A stretch of DNA of 64,000 nt from Phoebastria nigripes (GCA_035582835.1 JAYKAV010002464.1:1-64000); one strand, 5' to 3'; shown: positions 1-11,721, counted from the first letter of the stretch. Made by a program: numbers and translations. Notes: generated from the sequence alone by a model not told the origin.

Positions 1-2052
1 TATACATAAGTCACAACTGTGGAAGCCTGGATATCCATCAGTACAAACGAAGGGATGATGTTCCTGGAAAGAAAACATACTTTGCCGATCTTCCCGACTA
101 GCTTACACTTCTTGCCATTAACAAACCTTATGCGTATGTATTCTAATACGCTTGGTTGCCAAGGGCTGCAGGGATCTGGGAAAGACTGCAGTTTGCAGGC
201 ACTGACAGCAGCGTCTCAGGCAGAGTTGCACTTAGCCTAGAACAGCCCTCGAGGCTACTGAACAGCCTCAGTCGTGTCAGGCTCAGACGCTAAAGCTGCC
301 AGTGCCTCCAGAAGTCTGATTTCCTACAAAATATTAGCACGCAGCTTCTGGGAAGACACCAGAAAGCAAAACGACTTCAAGAAGCTGCTGCAACTCACCC
401 CTCCCCAGGCCCAGGAAGCAGCCCCAGACACACCAGCGCCGGGCTGTCGTGCCCAGCACGTGGGCTAAGTAAAACGCTGGTGACAGGGGAGCCCCACTGC
501 CTTCCCCGGGAAGGGAGAGAGGTGGCCTCCTGTTCCTCATGGCACCTTGCCAGCGCTCTGCAGCACGGGGACTGGACACTCATGGGTGAACACATAGATT
601 TCAGGTAACGCCTATGGGCTCTGCTGCACTGGGCAGCCCAGGGCCCCCCTCACTCACATTTGCAAAGCACTGTAGGCTCCTGTAGCTGATCCTGGGTTGA
701 TGTAGAATTTGTTTTCATGTTCAAATACTTCAAATCTGTGCGTGTGTCCCGAGATGAGAATGTCCACATCCAGCTGCCTCTGCAGCAGTGCCAGGCTTGC
801 TACATCGCCCCAGGGAATAACTTGATGGCCGTGAATCAGCCCAATTCTGAACTGCCCGACAGTTACAACTTTCTCTTCTGGATAATTCAGGCTCTGAGAA
901 GGAGAAAGGCATAGCCTATAAATCAGCCAAAGACCCCTCACCTATGCAATGCAGGTTCCTACATTCCAAGACACGAACCCGCCTTTTGCTATTTGAGCAC
1001 ACAAGGTCTCTTTCAACATGCAGACCCACTGCATGCTGGTACCACACCCCAGCAAAAGCAACTGCAGAGCAAGGAGTGGGGAATCCAAGCAGAGAGCAGG
1101 AGCCTCAAGGCTACCCAACAGTAAATAGACACACATATGCAAGTCCCCAGTTCCCGCAGCTACGCAGCCAGCTGGAGGACTCCAGTGGCCTCACAGCAAT
1201 CACAGACAGACTTTTGTGCCAGAGTTCATATGAATCAAGTGCATGTATTACCCCCNCACACACACCCAGTCCCCCCTGCTGCAAGTGCAACAAGAAGGGT
1301 CTAGAAAATAATTTTGTTTCTTCAGTCTTACTCATCCCTACTTCCTATCCTGGTGAATTACAGTTCAGGAATTGCTAATGCTGAAGGACTCCCCAGGTTT
1401 CATCGAGACAACCACAGCATGCGGGAAGGCAGGCTGAGGAATTAACAGCAGCAAGAATGTTACCTCAGAGTCCCCCCTAACAACATGGATGTCCCCAGCC
1501 AGAGTCCTGAGGTAGTCATAGCTCTCCTTGGTGCAGAGGTTTCCTGTACACAAGATGTGCTGAATCTTTCCTGGAACCAGCAGCTTCTTGAACTTCACCG
1601 GTAGACCACTGCACCGGTGTGGGATGTGAAGGTCCCCTAATACTAACACCAACTTTGCACACAGCAGGAGGAAAGAGAGAGTTTTAACCGAGGTTACTCA
1701 ACAGAACAGCACAAAACCTTTTTGCCGCTCCAGGGCGTTCGCAAAGTCTGGCAAACCATTACCGGCGCAGCAGGGATTTCTTTCAGATTCAGCTTTGAGG
1801 AAACAACCCCTCATCATGCCCGGGCTGCCCTGCGCCTGCTCCCACCCGGGGAGAGCCAGGCGCTCTCACTCCCGCACGTAGCCGGAGGTGAGGGAATGCG
1901 CTGCCCGGGGAGACCAAGGCGGCGGGTGCCGCAGCAACGGGGCGAGCCGGGCCAAGCAGCCGCCCCACGCTGAACCTGCGGGCTCGGGGCCGCTCCCCCG
2001 GCCGGGCGGTGTAGGGAAGCGGCCCCGGGCCCCCTTGGCCGCCGCTCACCAT
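1..2052 (-). CDS. VPS29L: VPS29-like retromer subunit (partial at the 3' end)
   Basis: Exons on the minus strand are 2050-2052 (the ATG alone), 1464-1652, 658-893 and 1-63, where the window cuts the gene. Phases close (3+189+236+63 nt), giving 163 residues; canonical VPS29 has about 182, so roughly 20 C-terminal residues lie to the left. VPS29 is the metallophosphoesterase-fold subunit of retromer, which binds the VPS35 C-terminus and works in endosome-to-Golgi and recycling traffic. Seen in sequence: GDLHIPHRC, the CTGN loop, RGD, GLIHGHQ and SGHTH, so all the metal-site positions of VPS29 remain. The first exon holding only the ATG and the junction after RGD(F)DE match the normal VPS29 structure as I know it, so this is not a retrocopy. 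It differs from canonical VPS29 at about 16 positions and is one residue shorter at the RGDSES junction (canonical RGDFDEN). Its place beside VPREB3 suggests an old paralogue, not VPS29 itself. The symbol is descriptive, not official. Confidence 0.88.
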
Positions 2053-2099
2053 CCCGCTGCTCCTCCACGCGGCTCCGGTCACCCCGTTACTCCGACGCG

Positions 2100-2260
2100 C
2101 GCTGAGGTAACCAGGAAGTGACGCACCTCTTTTTCTCCTCCCCCAAGCCAATGGCAGCGCCAGCAGCTCCCCACGTGACGTCAGCGCCTGTGAGGGGCCC
2201 TAACGCCCGCCCCTGTCGGTGCCCGCAGTGCTGAGCATGCGCAGTGCGGAGGCGCGGCTG
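2100..2260 (-). promoter_or_regulatory. CpG-island promoter of the VPS29-like gene
   Basis: This GC-rich block lies directly upstream of the minus-strand ATG at 2052. It holds a full CRE palindrome TGACGTCA (2176-2183) overlapping an E-box CACGTG (2172-2177), a CCAAT box (2148-2152), an ETS-like AGGAAGTGACG (about 2113-2123) and an NRF1-like GCATGCGCA (2235-2243). There is no TATA box. The dense motif set is typical of housekeeping promoters and could fire in both directions, but I see no coding exon on the plus side. Site calls are by eye only. Confidence 0.55.
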
Positions 2261-2830
2261 TTGCCGGTGCCGGGGTGCAAAACGCTTTGGCGTGTTCTCC
2301 CCCCCCCGCCCCCGCAGCGTTTTTAATGAAATCTGTGGGATTTTTGTGGAAAAATGCATTATCTTGCTGTGTGAAAGTGTTCATATAAAGCACCCACAAG
2401 TGCCCGTGTGGTTAAAAGTGTCCTTTTCCCCTCAGAAGCTATGGCAGGCGCTGGGGCTGTGAGGGGAGACGAGGGGTGAAGGGAGAGGGGGCGGGGGGGA
2501 GACGCTGGGGGCCGTGAGGAGGCGTTGAGGGTGCTCCGGAAGAGAACAGGTCCCTACGGCGTGAGGACAGACCTCCCTGTGGGCAGGGCACCGCGGGGGG
2601 TACCTGCGGTGGGGGTCTCCGGCTCTCTGGGGAAGATGGGCTCTGCTGGGGGTGGGTGACACAGCTCATCCAGGCCCAAGAGATCCCACCAAACTCCACG
2701 CCATAGTGCCTTTGGCTCACCCTCCTAACTCAGGTACCCCAGGGCATGGCGCTATCCCTGCAGAGAGACGCCCAAGGGGCTCCTCTGGACACCACATAAA
2801 CAGCACAAGCCGCGTGGCTAAGGATTAACC
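2261..2830. other. Intergenic spacer between the VPS29-like gene and VPREB3
   Basis: GC-rich sequence with G- and C-runs and no convincing exon. The overlapping reading frames on both strands are low-complexity, as expected for CpG-rich DNA. VPREB3 transcription probably ends near 2815, about 700 bp upstream of the VPS29-like promoter, so the two genes run in tandem on the minus strand. Confidence 0.5.
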
Positions 2831-2836
2831 TTTATT
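2831..2836 (-). terminator. VPREB3: Poly(A) signal of VPREB3
   Basis: AATAAA on the minus strand, about 380 bp beyond the VPREB3 stop codon at 3213-3215. It is the first consensus signal downstream, so it is the likely end of the transcript. Confidence 0.7.
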
Positions 2837-3212
2837 ATCAAGTGAGCCAAACTGCATAGAAGCCCAAGCCGGGATCAAGCAAACGTTGTACCAAGTGCTG
2901 GAAGAGCACAGGAAAGCCAGGCCATGGCAGAGCTCTCCATCCTCCCACCGCAGCAGGAGATCTCTGCTCCTGTGTGTTCCTGGGCTGAGCCCTGGCAGGT
3001 CTTGCACCGTGTCAGGCTGTCTAATGCTCCATGGGGGACGTTTGGGGTCAAAGAGGAGGTTGCTGCACCTCACAGCGCAACGCAGTGCTGCTGGGCTCGC
3101 TCAAGCATGCAGGAGGGTCTTTTTCCATTCCTCCTAGGGCTGCCATTCTCCTTGTTGAGGGCTTTGCATCAAGGCTGCAAGGGAAAATGCAGAAAGCTTT
3201 TGTTCCCCGTTT

Positions 3213-3836
3213 CTAAAACCAGTTGAAGGCACGTGACAGGGAGCAGTAATAGTTGCCGTTGTCTTCATGGCGGGCGGATGCGATGATGAGGATGCAGGCA
3301 TTGCTGGCAAGGTCTTTGGTAGCAGAGAAGCGGTCGGGAATCTTGGCGGGCTTGTGCTTGTCTCGCTCGGAGTTGTAATAGAGCAGGTACCTCAGGGAGT
3401 GCCCCAGGCGCTGCTGGTACCAGGAGATGCCAAACTCGCTGATATTGTACTGGGGGCTCAGGGTGCAGGACAGCCGAGCAGTCTGCCCAGGCAGCACCGA
3501 CACAGAGGATGGCTGGGTCAGCACAGGCTGAGCCCTGGAAGCTGTGCACGCCAAGGATGCAGTTACTGATGGGCTGACCCATGACCCCCATCGCCCTCAG
3601 CCCCAAAATGTCCCCCTGCTCCCTTGAGGCAACCCCATTACCCAACCTCCATCCTGCTCATCACACCACACAGCCCTGGAGCAAAATGCCCTACTCAGAC
3701 TAACATCCCCCTTGTACAGCCCAGTCCTGCCCACCACCCTGCAGTGCCCCCCCCAGACAGCAGCTAGCTCAGCCACACCACCCTTACCTGTCCCCACCAT
3801 CCCCACCAGGAGCAGGACCATGAAGCCCAGGGCCAT
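3213..3836 (-). CDS. VPREB3: VPREB3, pre-B lymphocyte protein 3 (surrogate light chain family)
   Basis: There are two exons: 3788-3836 (ATG and leader) and 3213-3541. The junction splits a codon in phase 1, as in Ig leader introns, and the total is 125 residues. Residues 1 to about 20 are a hydrophobic secretion leader (MALGFMVLLLVGMVG). The rest is one Ig V-type domain: the first cysteine in RLSCTLSP, tryptophan in ISWYQQR, the RYLLYY strand, IPDRFSA, and the second cysteine in GNYYCSLS. There is no J segment, constant domain or membrane anchor; the protein ends AFNWF. A possible N-glycosylation site is NIS after SPQY. In mammals VPREB3 is an ER-retained protein of B-lineage cells that binds nascent mu chains. 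Chickens are said to keep VPREB3 while lacking classical VPREB1/IGLL1. Its position next to C22orf15 and CHCHD10 is the human one. Confidence 0.93.
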
Positions 3837-3927
3837 GGCAGGAAGCAGAGGAAGGGAGGCTGTTTTGGAGAGGGTCTGCAGTGCTACACGAACGCAGGTT
3901 GCTGTGCTGCTGGCACCAGTGAGGCGT

Positions 3928-3935
3928 ATGTAAAT
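3928..3935 (-). promoter_or_regulatory. VPREB3: Octamer-like motif upstream of VPREB3
   Basis: ATTTACAT on the minus strand, about 92 bp upstream of the ATG. It is one base from the Ig octamer ATTTGCAT bound by OCT1/OCT2, at the distance usual in V-gene promoters. A CAGCTG E-box (E2A type) lies slightly further upstream. This fits a B-cell gene, but the mismatch makes it a candidate only. Confidence 0.35.
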
Positions 3936-6900
3936 GACACAGGGGGCTCGGGGACTCCAGTTCCCCGTGTTGCTCGCTTTGCTTACAGCTGGGCTTCAGG
4001 GAGGGGGCTCGAAGCAGTGGGGCGAGAGCTGAGCATTGCGACCCACCACCCACCTTTGTCCCAGGCTAGGCCATTTCCTGCAGGTGCACCGATGCACGCA
4101 CAGCCCACCCCACCACCCTCTGCCCCGGGCACTGGGGTACAGTGGGGAGGCATCACTGACCATCTCTCCCTCTCTGATGGGGGGAGCAGAGAGGTTTCCC
4201 TGTGGTCTTACACTCAGACCTTTTGCCTCAGGCCCTCTGGCACCAGGTGTGCAGGAGGCCAGGAGTCTGAGCCACACCATGCCAAGGATGCCCTGTGGCA
4301 GTAGCAGGCTGGGGGCCAGCTGGCTCTGCTGCCACCAGGAAGAATGAAAGACAAGATGTGCCAGAGCCTCCCGGCAGCTGTCTCATCGCAGAAGCAATAT
4401 AACGAAAGTTGCTGCTCCCTTCCCCGTGCAGCTCCATCGCTGTGACGAGTGCCCCGCAGCATGGGCTGGGAGCTGCCAACAGTGCTGAGAGCACTGCCTC
4501 TTTGCCAGGGCCACCTCAGAAACAGCAGCCAGGGGCAAACATGCGGGGGTGGCTACCAAAGTCACCTGCCGGAAGGCATTTCCCAAGGGAGCCGGTGCAG
4601 CAAGACACGGCTGCAGCACAGCTGGTGCCTTGTGTGGAAAGACAGCAGACCATTGCAGCAAAAGGCTGCTGGACTCACTGGGCGTAAAGCCCCTCCTGTC
4701 TGTAACACCCATCACAAGGCCCAGAGATGCCACATCACACAGCCAGCCACAGTCAAGGGCTAGCCTCCACCCAGCAAGTCTCTGCACCCTCCAGCCACCA
4801 GCCCATGGCAGTCCTTCACAGCAGGGTGGTCAGCAGGCACTTTGCAGTGTCCCATAACCAGCGGGTACCTCCTGCCCTCCACTGGCAGGCTCAGCCCCCG
4901 CCAATGCCACCACATCACCATCCAGGGATGGCCCTTTCCCTCCCCTCTGCAGCACCCAGCCCTACTCCCAAGGTGTCCCCAAGCCAAAGATGTTTGCAAG
5001 TGGTTCCCGACATGACTGGCCCGTGCATGCTCTGGGTTTGAGGGAAAATGGAACTCTGAGACAGAGCCCTGCCTCGTTAGAACACCCCAGCACCATGTCT
5101 CTGGCATGGGCAGATCCTGAAGAGAAAGCACCACCATTATCCAAGGACGTGATGCAGCAAGCTGGACACTTGCTTTGCTGTGCCACGCTGCAGTGCTCTT
5201 AACAAGGGCTGGTGCACGCAACGGCTCGTCTATTTTTTCCACATTCTCTATCAGTTGGTCTAACAAAAGCAATTACCCACACAACCTTGCCCAATTTACT
5301 GTGACACAGCCTCCCTTGGGAGCAGTGAGGGGAAAATGAGAGTGAGAGGTGGTGACTGGGGCAATCAGAGCAGCTATAACATAGATGCCACAGAGCAGGG
5401 TCCACACCTGCAGTGCCATGAAGTAGCAAGGTGCCAGTTACACCTGATGGGACCATACAGCACCTTGCACAGCTGGGCTGTAAGGGCTGCTGCGGTACAG
5501 GAGGGCAGCCAGGGCTGTTGTACACCTGCCAGGGCAATGTGGAGCATATAGGTGCCACACAGCAGTCCCTGCACATGCAGTAAAGCCTGGCTGTGTCCCA
5601 CCTGTGCCCATCCAGGCAAACCTGATGTATCAGACTTATTAGAGCCAGCCTACAGCAGGCAGCAACAGCTGCACAAGACCAGCTCCAAAGCCCATTCAAG
5701 GCAGGTGCTTTGCCTTGATGTCTTCTGGCCTCATGAAGTCCTGCCATTGCAGCATATCAGGAGCTTGTGTTTCATGCAGCCAGGGGCCCGAGCCCATGCA
5801 GGTACGAGCACACTGCAGACAAAGCTCCAGCTATTGCCCACAAGCACTCCCCAAACTCTGCAAGGTGGTGGCACAGTGAACGTGAGTCACCCTGTGTCCT
5901 AGGTGAGGAGTATCACACATACACCCTGTCACCAAGCCCCAAGCAGATCAGGTCAATGGATTAGACAGAGACTGTGAAACAAAGACCCACCAAGGCAGAA
6001 TGAAATCACCTCCTCATGCAAGGAGGGGCATTTTGGAGAAAGGGAATTTATCCACGGAGCAGCGACCACTGGATTTGCAGTACCTCAGCATTGTTACTGG
6101 TTCCCACCATTCAGGTCCTCCACATCTGCTGACCAGCCCGGGTACATGATTTCATCCGTATGTCTCAGCATCTCCGCAGGAAAAGGGGATGATGCTACAG
6201 GGGCCCCTAAGCACTGCTGCAGGATCACTTGTACAGCAACATTTGGGCAACAAATGAAGATGCAGCTGGTGCATAAGCCACGCACATCGTTCTGACAGCC
6301 CAGGGGTGCAGGAAAGCACCTGGCTGTGCAAAGTGCAAGAGCAGGTACGAGCTCAGCCCTGTGCTCACCCTGTTCTGCCAGCTTTATTCCCTCCTGCATG
6401 AGGTACAAGAGGTGCTCAGTGAACAGAAGGGACTCGCCCAAACAAAGCAGGTTTTATCCCAGATTGACACATCACTGACCAAGCACAGCTACCCCTGTCA
6501 GGCCAGGGCAAAACATGGACCAGGACTTACTGCTGCACCACCCCACATTTGCTGCTAAGGCCTGTGGCTTCCTCCTGCTCTGCAGCGCAGGTACAGCTGC
6601 TGTCCTTACAACTGCCCACAGCTCTTCCTGGGCTGCAAAACCCCACTACCTCGTGCTCCAGAGTAGGACCAGAGCAGGCAGGGTCCTGAGGAAGGTTTCT
6701 CCAGTGGCATCCGATCATCTCACAGAAGAGACCGCAGCTGCCCTTGCAGCAGCACTGGGCTCAGCTAGGAGCAGGGTGGGCAGATCTGGCACCATCACAG
6801 CCCAGACAAGCTGCAGAACAAACAGCAGGGACAGGAAACACCACAAGACTGCAAAGAGTCTGAAATTCAGAGCAGCTGGGACCACACAGAGCAGGCAGCC

Positions 6901-7208
6901 TTCACAACAGGCTGTTGTTTAGCCCAGCCCCTGCTCTACACTCCCTCTCCCACTCCCTGGCTGCAGGAGGCTTGGGAATCTGCGGGGGCCATTCCCCGTT
7001 GCTGGGAAATCTGGCTACTGAAACCACAACAGCATCAGCTGGAAACGCAGCCCCTCCCCTGGGCTCTCCAGCAGTTAACACCATCACCATCAGGCATTTT
7101 GTCATCTCCACTGCCTGCAGGACAGCACCCAGCACAAGCAGCCACCACATCACAGGCCTGGGCCCCCACAGGAGGAGAGCAGCTCTGGGAAGAGGCATGC
7201 CAAGCACC
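3936..7208. other. Intergenic region between VPREB3 and C22orf15
   Basis: The two flanking genes diverge from here. I see no further exon, RNA gene or clear transposable element. Open frames in the 4.2-5.7 kb stretch (up to about 180 codons) overlap each other on both strands, lack domain signatures and are not linked by good splice sites. Confidence 0.5.
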
Positions 7209-9917
7209 ATGTTCATTACGGTGAGATACGGAGGTACATGCAGAAAGCACTGGCTTTGCCTCAGCTCTGGAGGCTGGCTGGTCACCTGGGCCATCTTCAC
7301 CATCACCAGGTGGTGGCCCCATGAGGGGCAGGGAGGGACATGGCACCTTGATGCACAGCAATGCCCAGTGGTTAGGGAACAGGGCAGGAGAGCTCTGCCA
7401 GGGCACACCAGCATCCTTTGCCTCATCTGTCTTTTTAAAAAAAAAAAAAAGGGGGGGGGGGGGGAGTTTTTAACCCCTACACAATGAATCATGGAGGAAA
7501 ACCATCCCAGAAGAGCTAAGTTAATTGCAGGGAGGGAGGCCAGAGGCAAGGATAAGTTCCCAGCCTTGCAGCTCTGGGGAATCACTGGAGGGGGCTCTGC
7601 TTATCTAGACACAACCAGAAGAGCCATGGGGCAGAAGTGACAGCTGCCAGCAGAGCTCCTCTGCTCCCAGCTGTGTGGGAAGGGTTCCCTGGTTCAAATC
7701 CTGGCCCTCAGCTTCAGAGAGCAGATATCTGCAGCTGGTGGGAGGGAACAAGCAGACCCTGTCCTGGCCTTGCCCAGTTGGCCAAGAGCCTTTGCCTGAC
7801 CCCAGACACTTGCAGCTGAAGCTGCCAGACACACATGGTCCTAAGCCTTTGCTCCCTCTGCTATTTAAATTGGATCTCCAGCTCTGACTACTGATGTGTC
7901 AGTCCTGGGGTTTTCTCAGTCATGACAAACTTGGTGTGAGTTCACAGCCAAAATGTCCCCTGGTGACCCAGCCACCATCTCCAGCTCTTTCCCCTTGTGA
8001 CCAGAAGTTTGTGGAAGGGGACCAGCAAGGGCCAGGGCTCACTGCTTTTTCCTACTTATGTTTGAGGAAACGAAGTTGAAGGACAGAGACACTTCATGAA
8101 TCAGAACCATTTTCCCTAAATCAAAGTGTTTATCCCTGCTCCTAACCTGGAGCATTCCCAGCATGAAACACCAGCAGACATGGCTGTAATACAGCAGGTA
8201 AAAGCCCTGCTGATGGCCACATGGGGATCCTACCTTTTCTGGCCACGACAGCAGGCACTTCTTGGCCACCTGCTGTGCCTCCTGACATGTCCATGGGGCC
8301 CCCGGATTCAGGGTGACCGCACTCATATCTCAGGTCTCATTCCCTGTCTGCAGACAACTGCCAAGAGATGGTGAACCTGCAGTGCCGCATCCTGATCCTC
8401 ACGGCTCACCTGAAGAGGAAGTGTCAGTGCAGGCCTGAAGGTATGAGTGCTCCTGAGCAGCGGTCACCGGAAGGACCGGCACTCACCCATAGAGAAGCCG
8501 CAGAGGGTAACAAACAGGTCACATGAGAATCTCAGATCATCCCAAAACACAGGGAAAGGGGCAGCAAACCTCCTCCCCTCTAGACCTCAACAGATTCTCT
8601 TCAAAGCGTAACTTGCCAAGGAAAATACCTCTAAACCCCACTGGCTCATGCTGCCTGCACAGGGGCACATTGGACTTGCTTCACCACATCTCTCTCCCTC
8701 CAGACTGCATTGATCTTCTGGATGAAACGGGCACCCTGATGAACCTGAGCAAAGTGGAAAATCCTGTGTTTGAATTCACCAGTAAATACCTACAGGAAAG
8801 GGAGCGCTACATCCTCATCAGAGTCATCCGTAAGTTCCTCAGCGAGACAGCACAATTCAGCCTCTGCACCAAGAAGGGTCTGCTTTGGGGGGGGGGGGGC
8901 GGTGGTGTCACACCATTTCAAGTAACTGTCCCACACACCAGGAAAACCCTGTCACCTCCTAGAAACAAAGCTGCAGCTCTGGAGAGGGGCTCTATTCAGC
9001 AGTCACTTGGACATGGCACAGTAGCTCTGAGGCAGCAGAAGCCAGCCCAGATGAAGAGCTAGAGCTGAACCTTGTGTTTGAGGTGGCTGCTCTGGGGGAG
9101 GAGGAACCTTTCCTGGGCAGAGCCACCTGCCCCAGTTACAAGTCTTGACTTCAGTTTTCAGCCAGGAGAGAGATTAATTCATTTCTCCCATTCTGCTGGC
9201 AGGAGGAGAAAGCTCTGAAGCCACCTGCTATGAATCCTTGCTAGAGAACCTGGGGAAACACTACCCTGACCTAGCAGGTAAGAGCCAGGCACCCACCTCA
9301 CCTCCACAGAGGAGCTGGGGGTGCAGGCATGACTCCCCTCCCCACCACAACCCTTGTACGCCATCCATGGGACTGTCCTCTGCATTCCACTATGACCCCT
9401 CACAACACTGAGCTTCAGGACTGGTTATGGCTGTGGGTAGCAAGTGAATTCAGGCAGCAAGAGAAGGGACAAGCAGAAGCTGGTTTGCAGAAACCCCCCC
9501 TAGTTAGTGTGACAGCAGGCACCTGCTGCCCTCCCAACCCACACCAGGCACAAGCCCCCCCAGCTTGGAGGGGTCCAAAGCAAAGAGGGGACATTTCCTT
9601 GGAACAAACAGGGAGGGAAGGACAACAGGAGAGATCAGGAAACCCAGAAGTCCCTCTCCCAGGCTGTAGTCTCACAGATTGGCATAGCCTCACTCAACAT
9701 GCCAAGGGGCAACTGACCAACACAGAAGGAAAACACCCAACTCTGGGTGGGATCACTCCACAGATCAGCTGCAGAAGCTCTCAGCAAACACCCGGATGAG
9801 AGACCAGTGGAGGAGGGGCTCCTTGCAGAGGAGGGCTCAGCCCCTCACCAGCACCCCAGCGAGGCCCAGGCCCACCTCACAGAGCAAGAAGAGCTCAGAG
9901 TTCAAGGGCACCCCTAG
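7209..9917 (+). CDS. C22orf15: C22orf15 homologue, uncharacterised small protein
   Basis: There are five exons: 7209-7233, 8354-8440, 8704-8829, 9203-9277 and 9775-9917. Every junction is phase 1 and 456 nt encode 151 residues. The 25-nt first exon encodes MFITVRYG and is easily missed; it splices into DNCQEMVNLQC. Further landmarks are CIDLLDETGTL, a long middle segment ending RYILIRVIRGE, and CYESLLENLGKHYPDLAE, which matches the human C22orf15 stretch YESLLENLDDHYPELAE. The C-terminal 40 residues are acidic and Glu/Gln/Pro-rich, probably disordered. The N-terminal half also resembles CXorf65 (MFI..., the DETGT motif), so the two look like one family, probably with a small ubiquitin-like beta-grasp fold; that fold is inference. 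No signal peptide or membrane segment is seen. Function is unknown. Synteny between VPREB3 and CHCHD10 supports the identification. Confidence 0.9.
7437..7464. repeat. A14-G14 homopolymer pair in C22orf15 intron 1
   Basis: A run of 14 A is followed directly by a run of 14 G. Such tracts are length-unstable and hard to sequence, so the exact count is uncertain. A second G run (about 13 G, near 8887-8900) lies in intron 3 of the same gene. Confidence 0.8.
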
Positions 9918-11463
9918 ATGAGGAACAGACCCACTACTGGTCACAAACACAGCGCAGCCACCACCAGGGCTCAACCACCATGCCGTACTGCCCAGGCAGT
10001 CACCCCCAGCTCAGCAAGAATCCTCTGCTACTTAGCTCCTCTTCCTGGGATCCCCCTGCTCCTCTCAAAGGTTCACGCTACCACATCCAAAGCTGCACCC
10101 TGACAAACCACACAAACACAGCGCCACAGCCAGGCACAAGGAGCAGCCTCCTGCTTCAAGGGGTCATTCATGTTCCCATGGCATGGCCTGCACTCCCAAG
10201 TGACAAGAAACTGCACCTCCTTTCAACCCACCTGCACTGGCAGCCAGAGGAACATGCACCTCCATCACTGGATGAGTCTGCCTTCAACACCATCACCACA
10301 CTGGCAGTGGCCTTCTAGAGACTGTCCACTGCAGTCCCCAGGAAAAGCTGTTCAAGAGACATCCAGGGTCTCCACAACTCCAGAAGCAGCATTGCTAGCA
10401 CTTAGCCAAGATGGGTCAGAAGACAGCACACACCTGCTGCAGGTGCTCCTGATGGTTCTCCTTAACAGCTTCTCCACCCAGACCAGCATACACCAACATC
10501 AGTCTAGTATTTATTTCTTAAAGGGAGTTAGTTAAAACAACTTCATCACAGTGGTTCCTCCCTGCTCACACTGGGGCAGCTCAGCACACAGGGCACTTGG
10601 GCTTTGACTCTCTAGCATCTACTTTTTCCCTTGGCCATCCCTCAGGAGAGCACAAGGCATCCCAGATAAGGCCAGGCACAGCTCAGGACATTATCTACCA
10701 CCAAGAATTTAGGTCCTGACATTTGGACAGAGCAGGACTTTCAACACCAGCCTCCAGTATCTGCTGCCAGCTTTTACCATCTAGACCTGGATTTCCTCAC
10801 AGATCCAGGCAGGGGCTGAGAACTCACCCAATCCTCAACATCCAGAGGCCAGCAGTTAACAGATTAATTCTGCCATGAAAATTCAGCAGTTAAGCATCTG
10901 AAAGTGTCATGGTTTCACTGCTGTGCCACTAAAACTCCAGCTGAAGCCTCAAAATTCTCTTTCACACTAACATGAGGAGCAGGGTCTCCTGCTGGAGGCC
11001 AGTCTGCAGGCAGCACTCATGAGACTGTTCTGCTATAGTGACTGTAAGAGGAAAGCAGCTCTGAACTCAACCTGATGCTGGTGACCTTGAGAACATTGCA
11101 TAACCCACTAAGGCTTTTAAATAAGATCAGCTGACTGTATCCGAGTCACACAGCCAGAGAGGTCATATTTTCTTAGCTCCAGAGTCAGAACAGCTCTTCA
11201 GGAAGAAGATATCAATGGAAAGATAATTTGTTATTGAAAGTACTGTAGGACGCATCTCAGATTACCTCTCTCCAGCCCCTCCTCTGCCTGGAGTGCAGCC
11301 CATCCAGTCTCAGGTCAGTTGTGGATCTGCTTTTGCCAAGTCATGCAGGCACAGTCCTTGCTAGGCTGCACCTGCTGTTTGCAGGAAATTCATAATTGTG
11401 CCTTGTTCTTTAAGTGGCTGATACTGTTAACATTTTGGTAGCTTAATTTTAGCTTGAGAATTA
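9918..11463. other. C22orf15: Probable long 3' UTR of C22orf15
   Basis: No AATAAA or ATTAAA is seen on the plus strand between the C22orf15 stop codon (9915-9917) and 11464. The transcript may therefore run about 1.5 kb to the paired signals beside the CHCHD10 3' end. Otherwise the stretch holds no recognisable gene. A short piece near 11145-11190 weakly recalls a MIR SINE. Confidence 0.4.
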
Positions 11464-11499
11464 AATAAAGAACATGCACAAGTGATAGGTCCAAATAAA
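11464..11499 (+). terminator. C22orf15: Two plus-strand poly(A) signals, candidate C22orf15 3' end
   Basis: AATAAA occurs at 11464-11469 and again at 11494-11499. They are the first consensus signals after the C22orf15 stop and lie within 45 bp of the opposing CHCHD10 signal. Confidence 0.45.
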
Positions 11500-11503
11500 C
11501 TCC

Positions 11504-11509
11504 TTTATT
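11504..11509 (-). terminator. CHCHD10: Poly(A) signal of CHCHD10
   Basis: AATAAA on the minus strand, 213 bp beyond the CHCHD10 stop codon. It sits back-to-back with plus-strand signals, so the two genes end tail-to-tail and their transcripts may overlap. Confidence 0.7.
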
Positions 11510-11721
11510 TCTCTGTAATAAATACAGCACTATCCGAATTCTGAAGTCCCACAGGTCCGACCATTCCTTTCCTTCCCTACTAGTCCAGAACTGAATTACC
11601 ACTAGAAGATTCCTTCCTGGTCAGTCTGTTCCCTCCAGCTCATCGCCCATCCATCCTTCTGCTCCCTGCAGGCAGCAAGGCTCTACACCAGGCCCCTCTT
11701 CCCTACAAGGGGACAGATTCT

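Noticed and set aside
4760..5747. Minus-strand frames of 170 and 182 codons
   Set aside because: No domain, no ATG-splice structure, and mutually overlapping frames on both strands; background.
7685..7705. GGTTCAAATCC, a possible tRNA B box
   Set aside because: The flanking T-stem has a mismatch, and there is no A box, acceptor stem or D arm upstream.
11145..11190. Weak MIR-like words (GTCACACAGCCAG)
   Set aside because: The match is too short and lacks the neighbouring consensus blocks.
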